From assembly GCA_910578335.1 (NCBI GenBank), contig CAJTPU010000001.1, forward strand, positions 1 through 64,000: a stretch of 64,000 bases of DNA, given 5' to 3'. The DNA comes from an uncultured Lachnospiraceae bacterium. Lineage in GTDB: Bacteria > Bacillota > Clostridia > Lachnospirales > Lachnospiraceae. Below the pieces are notes generated by a model. It did not search any database. It saw only the letters and a list, made by a program, of their open reading frames with translations, and was not told where the DNA came from. The position numbers and the translations under genes are program-made. This document shows positions 32,101 to 39,549 of the stretch, piece after piece. The first letter of the stretch is position 1; each line of letters opens with the position of its first letter.

Positions 32101-33385
32101 GAAGATTACCTCTCTTGAGAACATTATTGAAGTTAACCTTTGACACCTGACCGGCAACAACAGTAACTCTGTGAACCTCCTGCGGTACATATTTGTCGAT
32201 AGACTGCTCTGTTACCGTGTAAACACCGGGCATAAGGTTATCCAGTTGGAATTTACCGCCGTTTGCGGTTGTTACAGTCTGATTGACACCGTTACCGCTG
32301 ATGGTAAACTGAATACCGTCAACCTTTCCGTCCTCACTTGTCTTTACAATCTGACAAGAGCCGTAGCTGACCTTCATTTTGACAAAGCCGCTGACAGGGT
32401 CGCTGACCTCCTGAGCATAAGTAACCACGTCCTGAATGCCGTTTCCGTTCTGATGGATACCGTCAGACCATACAACTACACCTCTGCGGACGCCGTTCTT
32501 TTTTGCGGATGTGATAGTAAATTCCTTGCTCGGAGCTTTATCCATCGAAACAGTCAATTTGTTTCCGCTGACAGAGAACGAAACGCCGTCAATATTTGCC
32601 GAGAAATTGTAATTGCCAAGCACACCGTTTGTATCGGTGAGAGTTGCAACATACTTGCTTCCGTTCCATTCAAGCTCGTTCACCTTGGCAGAACCGCTTG
32701 ACCTTGTGCAGAAGCTCGGTACTTTGGTGTGATTCTGAACACTTGTTACCATACTGTTGTAGTACGACAAGATTTTACTGCGGAGTGGGTGTGCAGAGCT
32801 TACACATTCAAGCACGGCATTGCACCCTCCGGTAGAAACGTGATTGAAGCCTGCGTCTCTTTCGCCGACAATCGTTTCCCAAATCAAAATCTGAGTGGCA
32901 TAAGCGTGTGCGATACAGTTTGCGTCGCTTTCATTCTGCGACTTCCAGCTTGTCGAAATACCTCCACGGTAGCCGTACTGCAAGATACGACCGATAAGCA
33001 GGCGAATATCATCGCCGGAAATCGTTCCGTTCGGGCTGATGTTATTAAAGAAGTTCTCGTCCTTTTCGGTGAGGGTATCGCCAGTCCGCTGACTTGTACC
33101 CGGCTCAATACAGTAGGCGATATTACCCGAATAGGAACCCATCGCACGAAGTCCCGTATATTTTGTGGACAAGCCTTTCCAACCGTTCATATAGTTGAGA
33201 TTGCCGTGTCCCCATTCGCCGTTGTTATTGGTATCTCCGCTTCGGGGATAATCGACGAGGTACACATCGGCTTTTTCTCCTACGGCTGCAAAGGCTGTCG
33301 TTGCCCCAATGCCCATAAAAGCAGTAAGGCTCATAACCGCCGCCAACATAAGCGAGACGGCTTTCTTGAATTTTGTTTTAACCAT
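29135..33385 (-). CDS. Thioester-domain, multi-Cna-B cell-wall adhesin
   Basis: The ATG at 33385 follows AAGGAGG and gives 1416 residues. A signal peptide ends around TTAFAA. Residues about 45-190 look like a thioester domain: Cys92 in IAYCIEPG and Gln165 in YATQILIWE could form the internal thioester that lets such adhesins bond covalently to host or partner proteins. About ten Cna-B repeats follow from residue about 330 (typical start K-G-N-x-x-I-x-K, end G-x-Y-x-x-x-E), likely with isopeptide bonds. The end is TPKTGD, a hydrophobic helix and a KKKKED tail. The element's class B sortase is the probable anchor. It may mediate cell contact for mating. Confidence 0.92.
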   Translation of the reverse strand: MVKTKFKKAVSLMLAAVMSLTAFMGIGATTAFAAVGEKADVYLVDYPRSGDTNNNGEWGHGNLNYMNGWKGLSTKYTGLRAMGSYSGNIAYCIEPGTSQRTGDTLTEKDENFFNNISPNGTISGDDIRLLIGRILQYGYRGGISTSWKSQNESDANCIAHAYATQILIWETIVGERDAGFNHVSTGGCNAVLECVSSAHPLRSKILSYYNSMVTSVQNHTKVPSFCTRSSGSAKVNELEWNGSKYVATLTDTNGVLGNYNFSANIDGVSFSVSGNKLTVSMDKAPSKEFTITSAKKNGVRRGVVVWSDGIHQNGNGIQDVVTYAQEVSDPVSGFVKMKVSYGSCQIVKTSEDGKVDGIQFTISGNGVNQTVTTANGGKFQLDNLMPGVYTVTEQSIDKYVPQEVHRVTVVAGQVSKVNFNNVLKRGNLQVIKSSEDNLVEGVTFHLYGTSLAGIEVDEYAVTDKNGVASFDDVLISGTTPYTIEEVDTAIRYVVPANQTAPINWKEVTTRNFTNILKKFSVTVTKSDREEGTPQGDATLAGAVYGIYKGETLVDKYVTDKNGQFTTKEYICDDDWTIREITPSEGYLLDTTIHKVGAEPQLYTVEHNQTANDVTEQVMKGNIAIIKHTDNGETQIETPENGATFEIYLKSSGSFDAAEEDERDVIVCDENGFGQTKDMPYGVYTVHQTSGWEGRELMDDFDVFISQNGQTYRYLINNANFESYIKVVKVDAESGKSIPYAGAGFKIFDPDGNQVTMTFTYPTPTTIDTFYTDANGQLVTPEKLEYGKGYSLVEVQAPYGYVLDSTPVYFDVAEEHSSDEGGITVIKVDKPNMAQKGTVSIEKTGEVFSGVNISGEENADAIYQPVYEVKGLAGAIYEIAAAEDIITPDGTLRYAKGEVVDTVTTDENGLAKSKELYLGKYTVVEITAPEGMVINKEAHEVELTYAGQEVAVTETATSFVNERQKVTVSLEKAIEKNDIFNIGNGDEVKNISFGLFAAEELVSTSGTSIPADSLIEIISLSENGKATLKTDLPFGSYYVKELATDEHYILSDAKYPFTFSYAGQDTANVEIAVNDGKTIENKLIYGSVSGKKITENGEELGGAVIGLFKADETEFTKENALMTATSENDGSFSFDKVPYGNWLVKEIEQPAGFVLDDSSYEVIVSEDGQVIEVEIVNEYVHGNIKLTKVDEDYPDNKLTGATFEVYKDVNGDGKLEDGDELIGTLTETTTGIYEMKELLYGKYLVRETKAPEGFELDKGVYSVFIEEDETTYEVENKAGVGFINTAMKGNLKIVKTSSDGKVEGFTFRVTGANGYDRTFTTNKNGEIIIEGLRIGDYTISEVQDSVSASYVLPADKSATVKVGSTTVVEMHNELRDTPKTGDNSNVGLWTALAGLSALGIVGTAVVAYRKKKKEDNE

Positions 33386-33407
33386 TGCGTTTTCCTCCTT
33401 GAAATGC

Positions 33408-33435
33408 AAAAACGCACCGATTTTACTCAGTGCGT
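33408..33435 (-). terminator. Terminator between lipoprotein and adhesin genes
   Basis: On the minus strand ACGCAC and GTGCGT pair across a 12-base loop and five T follow. It lies 20 bases after the lipoprotein stop and before the adhesin ribosome site, so it may partly attenuate rather than fully stop transcription. Confidence 0.7.
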
Positions 33436-33455
33436 CCGCTTAAAATTATTTTGTT

Positions 33456-34160
33456 TTAGCAGTAGCCGATATAGATGTTGTACTCCGTATCGGATAGCTT
33501 TTCTGTCCATATCCACACAGCGGTAAAACCCTCGCTGTTCTTGTATCGGTTCAGTCTGCTTTCAATATCAGACTTGATACCGCTTCGGTTAGGATTTGCG
33601 GATATGGGGTTGTCCCAACATTCTGTCGCCGTGCTGTCAAGAGAAAGCCCTATGCTTACCGCATACTCTTTTGCGTAACTAACATAAGGGCTGACATCGA
33701 ATGTCTGCTTGGGCGGCTCTGTCGGTTTCGGTTCTGCCGGCTTTTCAGTCGACTTTTCAACCGGCTTTTGTTCGGCAGTTGTCTGTTCTTTCGGCTGTTC
33801 CGGTTGTTTTTCGGGTTCAGCCTGCGTGGTTGTCTGCTTCGGTGGCTCTGCCTTTGGCTTTTCGGTTGCAGGAGTATCAGCCGTTTTTTCTTCCGCCGGT
33901 TTTGTCTGTACCGTCGTAACCGTCTGACTTTCAGCGGTTGATTTGCATTCTTCTGCCGTAATCGGTGTTTCCTCCTGAACTGCCGTGCTTTCCGGTTCTT
34001 CTGCCGTATCTTCCTGAGAATTTGTTTCGGTATTACCAGCCGGAAAAGAAGTCTCCGTTTTCGTTATCTCCTGTGCAGCTTCTTTGGCTGTGTTACCGTT
34101 ACAACCTACGAGGAAAATCATCAGGCAGGCAAGAACACAAGGTATCAGCCTGTTTTTCAT
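33456..34160 (-). CDS. Secreted lipoprotein with long Thr/Pro/Glu/Lys-rich stalk
   Basis: The ATG at 34160, eight bases after AAGGAG, gives 234 residues. A lipobox LVGC near residue 20 follows a signal helix (LIPCVLACLMIFLVGC), so the mature protein should be lipid-anchored outside the membrane. Residues about 25-155 are a repetitive stalk (EKPAEPKPTEPPK-like). The last 80 residues, containing AKEYAVSIGLSLDSTATECWDNPISAN and NSEGFTAVWIWTEKLSDTEYNIYIGYC, form a small globular domain with two cysteines. Such lipoproteins are often found next to parAB in clostridial elements; entry exclusion or mating contact is possible but unproven. Confidence 0.8.
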   Translation of the reverse strand: MKNRLIPCVLACLMIFLVGCNGNTAKEAAQEITKTETSFPAGNTETNSQEDTAEEPESTAVQEETPITAEECKSTAESQTVTTVQTKPAEEKTADTPATEKPKAEPPKQTTTQAEPEKQPEQPKEQTTAEQKPVEKSTEKPAEPKPTEPPKQTFDVSPYVSYAKEYAVSIGLSLDSTATECWDNPISANPNRSGIKSDIESRLNRYKNSEGFTAVWIWTEKLSDTEYNIYIGYC

Positions 34161-34180
34161 ATCCATCGCTCCTTTCTGCT

Positions 34181-34249
34181 TTAATCGTAATCAAAACCGG
34201 TCAAAACATCAAAGGTGCGATTGGCTGAACTTTTTATCGTAGCAGACAT
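34181..34249 (-). CDS. Possible 22-residue leader peptide before the lipoprotein
   Basis: A short frame MSATIKSSANRTFDVLTGFDYD ends 20 bases before the lipoprotein start. GGAG lies 12 bases upstream of its ATG, further than ideal. It may be a translated leader or chance. Confidence 0.25.
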   Translation of the reverse strand: MSATIKSSANRTFDVLTGFDYD

Positions 34250-34394
34250 TTTGCTTTTGCTCCAAATGTGCGAACCCTTTTATAGACAGCTATATGTTAT
34301 TAGAGATAGATATACTCAAGGGAGATAGGGTATATTTTTTCAGCAGGTTAATAGCCGGTATATATAGGGGTTAGAGTGTGAGAAAGGGGGAAGG

Positions 34395-35342
34395 CTATCG
34401 GCTGTCACGGTCGGCTCTGCTTCGCAGGAACTTGTTGTAATGCTCCAACGCCTTGCACACAAAATCCTCCGTTTGGCTTATGGGAATGTTCTTCGGGATA
34501 AGCTGTCGAACCCTGTCGCCCCTCAAAACAATTTTCTCCCTTTGGTTTGGTTTTTCCTCCGACATAATCGCTTGGATTGCTTCGGTTGTGAGCTTGCCCT
34601 CCTCAAAGAACTTTCGCATACGGATTGTTTGGTCGTGGGACGGGGTTGCGTCGTTCAGGTCGATTTCATCAACCACATCACGCTGACTGTCCTCATCGAG
34701 AAAAGACAATTCAACCGCCGGTCGCATTTTAATTCGCCCCTCATCAACATAATCCAAAAGTTCGGGAACAAGGTTGGTAAGGCGAATATATCTGTGAATC
34801 TGATTTCTGCTGTCGCCACATTCTTCGCTCATTAAGTCAAGACTTTGCTTTCCTCGTAAATCAATCCCCACTGGGGATGAATTATCTTTGCTTGGTCTGC
34901 CTGCCTGTCTTTTCATTGCTTCGCTTCTCATTTTATATGCGAATGCTTTTTCAGAGGGAAGTATCTGCGACCTTTGATAGTTGCTCTCAACCATTAAAAT
35001 CGTGGCTTCGTCTCGGTTCAGCTCAACAACTTCACAACGGAGCGTATCAAACCCGGCAAGCTCACAGGCTCGCTTTCGTCTGTGTCCTGAAATGAGTTCG
35101 TATCTGCCGTCCTCTTTCTGCCTTACCGTCGCCGGAGTAATAACCCCTCGTTCCTTAATACTCTCAATGAGCTGTGCCATATCCTCGTCATCACGCACCT
35201 TAAAAGGGTGGTCGAGGAAATCGTCAATCTCAGTCAAGGGAATATCTCGGATTTTGGAAAGCTTTTCTTCATCTCTCTGTTCCTGCGTTGAGAATAAGTC
35301 ATCGAGCTTCGTGAGAGTGAAGTCGCTCTTTCTTCCTGCCAT
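34395..35342 (-). CDS. parB: ParB-family partition protein
   Basis: A 315-residue protein. The N-terminal ParB/Srx-type domain shows LTEIDDFLDHPFKVRDDEDMAQLIESIKERGVITPATVR and the CTP-binding motif ELISGHRRKRACELAGF. A central HTH region follows (EECGDSRNQIHRYIRLTNLVPELLDYVDEGRIKMRPAVELSFL). It starts 44 bases inside parA, with AAGGAGGTG eight bases before the ATG. ParB loads on a centromere-like site and, with ParA, positions or stabilises the circular ICE form. The hairpin-forming leader upstream of parA is a candidate binding site. Confidence 0.93.
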   Translation of the reverse strand: MAGRKSDFTLTKLDDLFSTQEQRDEEKLSKIRDIPLTEIDDFLDHPFKVRDDEDMAQLIESIKERGVITPATVRQKEDGRYELISGHRRKRACELAGFDTLRCEVVELNRDEATILMVESNYQRSQILPSEKAFAYKMRSEAMKRQAGRPSKDNSSPVGIDLRGKQSLDLMSEECGDSRNQIHRYIRLTNLVPELLDYVDEGRIKMRPAVELSFLDEDSQRDVVDEIDLNDATPSHDQTIRMRKFFEEGKLTTEAIQAIMSEEKPNQREKIVLRGDRVRQLIPKNIPISQTEDFVCKALEHYNKFLRSRADRDSR

Positions 35343-36123
35343 CGGCTAACACCTCCTTTGTAAATTCGGTGTACGCTTTTGACACCGTGCTGCCCGGTTC
35401 GTAGGCAAAAATGCTCTTGCCTTTGGAAGAAGTCTCTGCGGCTTTTACGGCAATCGGGATATATGTTCGATACATCTTGATTTGATTACCGAAGTTTTCT
35501 CTCAGAGCTTCTACCGTGCTTTTGGCGAGGTTGGTACGGCTATCCACCAAAGTGAGAAGCATACCGTCAATCTTTAAGTTCGGATTGATACGCTTCTTAA
35601 CCCTTGAAATGGTCTGAACAAGCTGCGTCATTCCTTTTGCCGGTAAATACTGAGCCTGAACAGGAATAATAACGCTGTCTGCCGCAGATAGAGCATTGAT
35701 TGTTACCATTCCGAGGGAAGGCATACAATCTATAAGGATATAGTCGTATTTGTCCTTCACTTCGCTGAGATAGTTTCTCAATGCTGTCTCTCTGCTCATT
35801 GCATTGACAAGGTTAAACTCCATTGCAGAAAGCTCAAGGTTTGCCGGGACAAGGTCAACACCTTCGTCGTGGTGCAGAATACCGACCGTAGGGTCATTCA
35901 TCGTTTCGTTTATGACATCTGTGAGTTTCGTTGCAAGCGTGATACCCAAGTTGTCTGTATCCTGCCAGCCGAGACAGGTGGTTAAGTCGCCCTGTGGGTC
36001 TGCGTCTATGAGCAACACTTTCTTTCCCTGCATTGCAAGACCGACGCCGAGGTTTACCGTAGTGGTCGTCTTTCCAACTCCGCCTTTTTGATTGCATATA
36101 GCAATCGTTTTGCAGTTCGACAC
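35299..36123 (-). CDS. parA: ParA-family partition ATPase
   Basis: A 274-residue Soj/ParA protein starting at GTG nine bases after AAAGGAGG. The deviant Walker A KGGVGKTTTTVNLG sits at the N terminus, followed by LIDADPQGDLTTCLGW and the Walker B-like YDYILIDCMPSLGMVTINALSAADSVIIP. No N-terminal DNA-binding extension is present, so it is a short ParA. It moves ParB-bound DNA on the nucleoid. A 620-base leader with inverted repeats precedes it, suggesting regulated expression. It begins the long leftward block of ICE genes. Confidence 0.94.
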   Translation of the reverse strand: MSNCKTIAICNQKGGVGKTTTTVNLGVGLAMQGKKVLLIDADPQGDLTTCLGWQDTDNLGITLATKLTDVINETMNDPTVGILHHDEGVDLVPANLELSAMEFNLVNAMSRETALRNYLSEVKDKYDYILIDCMPSLGMVTINALSAADSVIIPVQAQYLPAKGMTQLVQTISRVKKRINPNLKIDGMLLTLVDSRTNLAKSTVEALRENFGNQIKMYRTYIPIAVKAAETSSKGKSIFAYEPGSTVSKAYTEFTKEVLADGRKKERLHSHEAR

Positions 36124-36149
36124 TTTGTGCGTCCTCCTTTCGTAAAATT

Positions 36150-36202
36150 CATAGCCATCGCAGTATGGCTATGTACTTGACCGGCTCATTTCCTAACCGG
36201 TC
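36150..36202. promoter_or_regulatory. Two inverted repeats upstream of parA, candidate parS or leader hairpins
   Basis: CATAGCCAT (36150-36158) and ATGGCTATG (36165-36173) form a perfect 9-bp repeat around 6 bases, about 27 bases upstream of the parA start. Next to it GACCGG (36179-36184) and CCGGTC (36197-36202) form a second one. Partition genes usually sit beside their centromere site, so ParB binding is plausible; 5'-leader hairpins acting on parA translation are the alternative. Confidence 0.45.
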
Positions 36203-36553
36203 GGGCAATATTTGTTCTCAACACCCCTTGCCGAGCAAAAGCTCACGGGAAGTCACTAAGGAACAGACTGCTAATCTGTATCATAGGAATTTCACCTCTG
36301 CCGGGTTCTCCGCCAGCTCCGTAGAGAAGTATCATTATCCTCCTGACTGTCATCGCCATAACCGGGGCAACCTATTACTTATACCGGGAGTTCTCGCTGT
36401 TCTGCAATGCAGAAGTCTCGGCGTACCCGATAAGGTGGCTAAAATCATCAGAAATAAAGTCTTAGTGAATGATTTATTCAGTTGTCAAAATGCAAGTGAA
36501 AGGCTTCCGTTTTCGTGGTTCGGAATTAACCCCTTCACTCATTTGGACAAAGG

Positions 36554-36587
36554 GGGGCGAAATGCACACCCAAAATCGCCCCTTTTT
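36554..36587 (+). terminator. Plus-strand rho-independent terminator upstream of parA
   Basis: GGGGCGA (36554-36560) pairs with TCGCCCC (36576-36582) and is followed by five T on the plus strand. No plus-strand gene precedes it, so it would end an RNA running opposite to the parA leader. Confidence 0.6.
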
Positions 36588-36687
36588 CAAAAATTTCTTG
36601 AAAAAATTTTTTCTGAACGAAAAAAGCCGCCTATTTTCCTCGAAATTGAGGTCAATAGACGGCGGGTAGAAATATTCATAATTTTGG

Positions 36688-36695
36688 TGTATAAT
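36688..36695 (+). promoter_or_regulatory. Probable -10 for the 109-residue gene
   Basis: TG followed directly by TATAAT (36690-36695) lies about 47 bases before the start codon. I see no good -35 hexamer at the usual distance. Confidence 0.45.
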
Positions 36696-36742
36696 AGGAA
36701 ATTAAGAGAAACACAAATTTGAATTTGGAGCGATATAAGATA

Positions 36743-37072
36743 ATGGCAAAGCATGAATTTGGAATAATGCAAACAGCTCCCCAAAAGGGGAAAAGATACG
36801 ATGAGTATGCCCCTCGAAAGTATAATTGTATAACTGTTGATGATGATTATTTGGAAGATATTGTTACAAACTTTGATGATATTGATTTCTATTGGCATTC
36901 TCTTGATGTTCCAAGCAAGGGGATTGCTTATTGTGGAATTACCCTTATCCCTCCCGCATCAATGCAAGCATTCATTTCTGCTATTGATAACTTTCCTGAA
37001 TTATCTGAACTGAAAGCACTTATGCAAAAAGCTTATATTGAAAATAAATGGATGATTCATTTTGGACTGTAA
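36743..37072 (+). CDS. Conserved 109-residue protein of unknown function
   Basis: The preferred start is ATG 36743 (MAKHEFGIMQTAPQKGKRYDEYAPRKYNC), about 12 bases after GGAG; a TTG eight codons upstream has no ribosome site. Further features are VDDDYLEDIVTNFDDIDFYWHSLD, KGIAYCGITLIPPASMQAFISAI and an end ENKWMIHFGL. Similar proteins are widespread as hypothetical proteins in Firmicutes, in my memory, with these same blocks conserved. It is soluble and compact with no motif pointing to a reaction. It lies alone on the plus strand between the parA leader and the XRE gene. Confidence 0.75.
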   Translation: MAKHEFGIMQTAPQKGKRYDEYAPRKYNCITVDDDYLEDIVTNFDDIDFYWHSLDVPSKGIAYCGITLIPPASMQAFISAIDNFPELSELKALMQKAYIENKWMIHFGL

Positions 37073-37196
37073 CTAACTTTCAAATTCCAGTCTTGCGGAG
37101 AGATTGAAAGCAACAGAAGATTTGAAGTTTTAGAGATGATAAATTCTGATTTTTATATTGCAACATAGTAAATAAGACAATGTTATTTTGCGTTGC

Positions 37197-37226
37197 TTGT
37201 GGCAACAGCGGAAAGTGGTGTAGAAT
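37197..37226 (+). promoter_or_regulatory. Probable promoter of the membrane XRE gene
   Basis: TTGTGG (37197-37202), 18 bases, then TAGAAT (37221-37226), 30 bases before the start codon at 37257. Confidence 0.45.
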
Positions 37227-37256
37227 GCGAACATCAAAACACCGGGAGGACACGAA

Positions 37257-37694
37257 ATGTTCAGCGAAAATCTAAAAACTATTAGAAAAGCAAAAGGTTA
37301 TACGCAGGAAGAATTGGCGATAAAAGTTAATGTTGTTAGACAGACTGTTAGCAAATGGGAAAAAGGATTGTCAGTACCGGACGCAGATGTGCTTTCTCAT
37401 ATTGCAGAGGTATTGGAAGTGAGTGTGAGCGAGTTACTTGGTGCCGATATTAAACAAGAGGACAGTAAAAATGAAGTAGCAGAGCAACTTGCTAAGATCA
37501 GTGAACAGTTAGCCATTAAAAATAGACGTAGCAAAAAGATTTGGAGAATCATTGGGATTATACTGTTGGCAATTATTATTGTAAATATAATCTGGGTGAC
37601 GGTGGGTATGATTTCGTTTAACAGTTATAAATATTCTGAGAAATCTATAGTGACTGAGGAGAATGTAGAAGAAATATTACCAGAGGAGAAATGA
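37257..37694 (+). CDS. XRE-family regulator with C-terminal membrane helix
   Basis: A 145-residue protein with GGGAGG before its ATG. Residues 1-65 are a clear HTH_3 domain (LKTIRKAKGYTQEELAIKVNVVRQTVSKWEKGLSVPDADVLSHIAEVLEVSVSELLG). A coiled segment (EVAEQLAKISEQLAIKNRRSKK) follows, then one membrane helix (IWRIIGIILLAIIIVNIIWVTVGMI) and a short acidic end outside. Membrane-anchored XRE proteins of this layout are common in Firmicutes near transport or stress genes. A bidirectional terminator follows. Its targets are unknown; the nuclease unit transcribed towards it is one candidate. Confidence 0.85.
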   Translation: MFSENLKTIRKAKGYTQEELAIKVNVVRQTVSKWEKGLSVPDADVLSHIAEVLEVSVSELLGADIKQEDSKNEVAEQLAKISEQLAIKNRRSKKIWRIIGIILLAIIIVNIIWVTVGMISFNSYKYSEKSIVTEENVEEILPEEK

Positions 37695-37758
37695 TATTTC
37701 ATCTATATATAAGAAAACAACAAATTTCAGTTTGTCGAACTTACTCTAAATTAGCAAA

Positions 37759-37789
37759 GACCGCTTACATCGTGTAGGCGGTCTCTTTT
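37759..37789 (+). terminator. Hairpin terminator between convergent genes
   Basis: An 11-bp stem (GACCGCTTACA with TGTAGGCGGTC, one wobble) and a 3-base loop span 37759-37783, followed by TCTCTTTTC on the plus strand. It separates the XRE gene from the convergent minus-strand unit and may serve both. Confidence 0.75.
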
Positions 37790-37794
37790 CGTGT

Positions 37795-37974
37795 TCAGAT
37801 ATATTTGATTTTGAACTTTCTTCTCTTGGCTGAAAGCACCTTGCAGAGAACATCGTCAACGCCGTCGGTGTATCTTCCTTGTGCTATCAGGTTGTTCTTC
37901 AAACGCATAAGTGATTGTATTACTCTGCTATATTCGTCATCATTAAGATAGATATGGAACTTTTCTTCTCTCAT
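37795..37974 (-). CDS. Small ICE protein, paralogue of the protein before virD4
   Basis: The start is the ATG that overlaps the stop of the zinc-ribbon/nuclease gene as ATGA, eight bases after GGAGG; an ATG five codons upstream lacks a site. The 59 residues, MREEKFHIYLNDDEYSRVIQ then SLMRLKNNLIAQGRYTDGVDDVLCKVLSAKRRKF, align throughout with the 67-residue protein at 12833-13036. Being coupled to a nuclease-like gene here and to virD4 there suggests a general partner or regulator role, possibly modulating the neighbouring protein. No known family is recognised. Confidence 0.72.
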   Translation of the reverse strand: MREEKFHIYLNDDEYSRVIQSLMRLKNNLIAQGRYTDGVDDVLCKVLSAKRRKFKIKYI

Positions 37975-39362
37975 AATCTTTTCCTCCATTCATTGTATTT
38001 TGCTCTGATTACCGAAACATCTGCTTCGACATCAGAATAAATAAAGATATGTACGCTTTTGAAAACTGCTTTTAGTCTATCGGCATACTCCGTTTCCGTT
38101 TCGGTTGTCTTAAAAGGGAGCTTTACGAGTTTTATATTTCGCTGCTTGCAAAGGTGGCTTTTGAGAACCTCCATATGTTCTGAGCCGTTCGTAAATTCTA
38201 TCGCCAGCTTTTCTGACGGAATGTAGGTTTCAAGTGGTATTCCTAATAGTTTATCTGAACCGAGCTGCACCTTTAATCCTTTTTGATTGGCGTAATAGGC
38301 GACAGCCAAGCCGGGGAACACGGAGCGATATTCGTTTTCGCACACAGTGCATTTTTCTCCGATAATTGTTCTTTCGTTGATTTTTGCTTTCCAAGAGTGT
38401 CCGAGTGAACATTTCCACCACACACTTTTCATCGACCTTCTTGATACTTGTGCCGGTAGCAGAGAGTTTTTTTCGTAATCCCATTCAGCAAGCAGTTTCC
38501 TGTCCGTTGTGGCTAAATCATTGTATCCTACAAGAACCGCCCTGTCCGCACAAACCGGGCATACTGTTCCTTTTACACGAGCATTGATAACGGACTTCCA
38601 CTCATTGCCACAGGTCTTACACTTCCACCAAACATTGCGTCTTGATTTTGCGTTTACCTCATCAGGCATTAGGGGATAATTTCTTTCTGCCCACTCGGCG
38701 GCAAGGTCAGGGTGCGTAGTCGCCAAGTCATTAAATCCTTTGAGCAATGTATATCCACTACAATACGGACATCTGCTCCCACCGGAACGGGTTGAAATAA
38801 GAGTGTGCCACTCGTTTCCGCAATCTTTGCATTTCCACCAAGCCTTACTGTTTGCAAAGGCTGTCACCATTGTAGGCAGCAACGGAAGATTTCTGTCAGA
38901 CCATTCAGCAGCAATATCGGGATACTGTGAAGCAAGGTCATTGAACCCTGCAAGGACTTTATTATGTGAGCAGTATGGACAGCCTGTGCCGTTTACCGTT
39001 CTGCTTTTAACGCTTGCTTCCCATTCGTGTCCGTGTTTACATTTCCAAATAATCTTCTTATGAGAAGCGACAGAAACCTCAGTAGGTTTTAATTCGTTCT
39101 TTTCAGACCACTCCTGAGCCAGCAGGGGCTTCAATGTGGCTAAATCATTGATACCCTCTATTACTCTCGCTCCTGAGCATATCGGGCATTTCTCGCCCTT
39201 TGAGCGAGCTTTGACGCTCGTTTCCCACTCGTGTCCGCAAGCACCTTTCCACCACACTCTTTTATTTGAACCGAAGGTTATCTTATCCGGCGTCAGCGGT
39301 AAGTTCTTCTCTGACCATTCAGAAATAAGCTCCGGGTGAACGCTTGCTAAACTGTTGCTCAT
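37971..39362 (-). CDS. Five-repeat zinc-ribbon (DUF4379-like) protein with Vsr-like nuclease C terminus
   Basis: A 463-residue protein. Residues 1-349 are five tandem repeats of about 70 residues, each with NDLA...P.L..EWS..N, a W-W-K segment and zinc-knuckle C-G-H-x-W / CPxC pairs (for example Cys42-His44 with Cys59/Cys62), matching DUF4379 zinc ribbons. Residues 350-463 resemble the Vsr/DUF559-type PD-(D/E)xK fold: GIPLETYIPSEKLAIEFTNG, with Glu378 where Asp is usual and Glu389 in the second position, then CKQRNIKLVKLPF. Such architecture suggests a DNA-recognising, possibly cleaving, effector of mobile elements or defence. Transcription runs from the lysS side towards the ICE. The small paralogue follows by ATGA overlap. 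Confidence 0.8.
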   Translation of the reverse strand: MSNSLASVHPELISEWSEKNLPLTPDKITFGSNKRVWWKGACGHEWETSVKARSKGEKCPICSGARVIEGINDLATLKPLLAQEWSEKNELKPTEVSVASHKKIIWKCKHGHEWEASVKSRTVNGTGCPYCSHNKVLAGFNDLASQYPDIAAEWSDRNLPLLPTMVTAFANSKAWWKCKDCGNEWHTLISTRSGGSRCPYCSGYTLLKGFNDLATTHPDLAAEWAERNYPLMPDEVNAKSRRNVWWKCKTCGNEWKSVINARVKGTVCPVCADRAVLVGYNDLATTDRKLLAEWDYEKNSLLPAQVSRRSMKSVWWKCSLGHSWKAKINERTIIGEKCTVCENEYRSVFPGLAVAYYANQKGLKVQLGSDKLLGIPLETYIPSEKLAIEFTNGSEHMEVLKSHLCKQRNIKLVKLPFKTTETETEYADRLKAVFKSVHIFIYSDVEADVSVIRAKYNEWRKRL

Positions 39363-39462
39363 AGTTCAACCACCCCTTCCTCTGTGATAATCCCCATTAT
39401 ATTGAGAAAAACGGGATTGGTGTAGTTTGCGATGTAGCCCGAAAACTATGAGAAATGAAAGA

Positions 39463-39494
39463 AGCTCCTGAAAAGCCGTAACTTCTCAGGAGCT
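39463..39494 (-). terminator. Hairpin between lysS and the ICE nuclease gene
   Basis: AGCTCCTGA (39463-39471) and TCAGGAGCT (39486-39494) form a 9-bp stem. The minus-strand sequence after it is TCTTTCATTTC, only moderately T-rich, so termination may be partial. Confidence 0.5.
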
Positions 39495-39549
39495 GTGTGA
39501 AACTCAAAATTATGCGATTTTTTAGTCTCTGCACCGTTTTTAGCATTGA

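Larger units (their letters stand above)
36203..36742. other. 540-base region without a convincing gene upstream of parA
   Basis: Neither strand shows a gene I can support. On the plus strand a frame near 36330-36465 encodes a membrane-helix-like peptide (SIIILLTVIAITGATYYLY) but begins after a stop with no start codon. On the minus strand a 30-codon frame containing GAGGEPGRGEIPMIQIS has AGGAGG only three bases before an ATG. A TTGACA on the minus strand (36483-36488) could belong to the parA promoter, though its -10 is weak. The region probably holds the parA leader and possibly an opposing RNA that ends at the terminator at 36554-36587. Confidence 0.4.

Noticed and set aside
36165..36722. 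A 185-codon plus-strand frame upstream of parA
   Set aside because: It crosses inverted repeats and a terminator, has no ribosome site, and its product lacks any family pattern.
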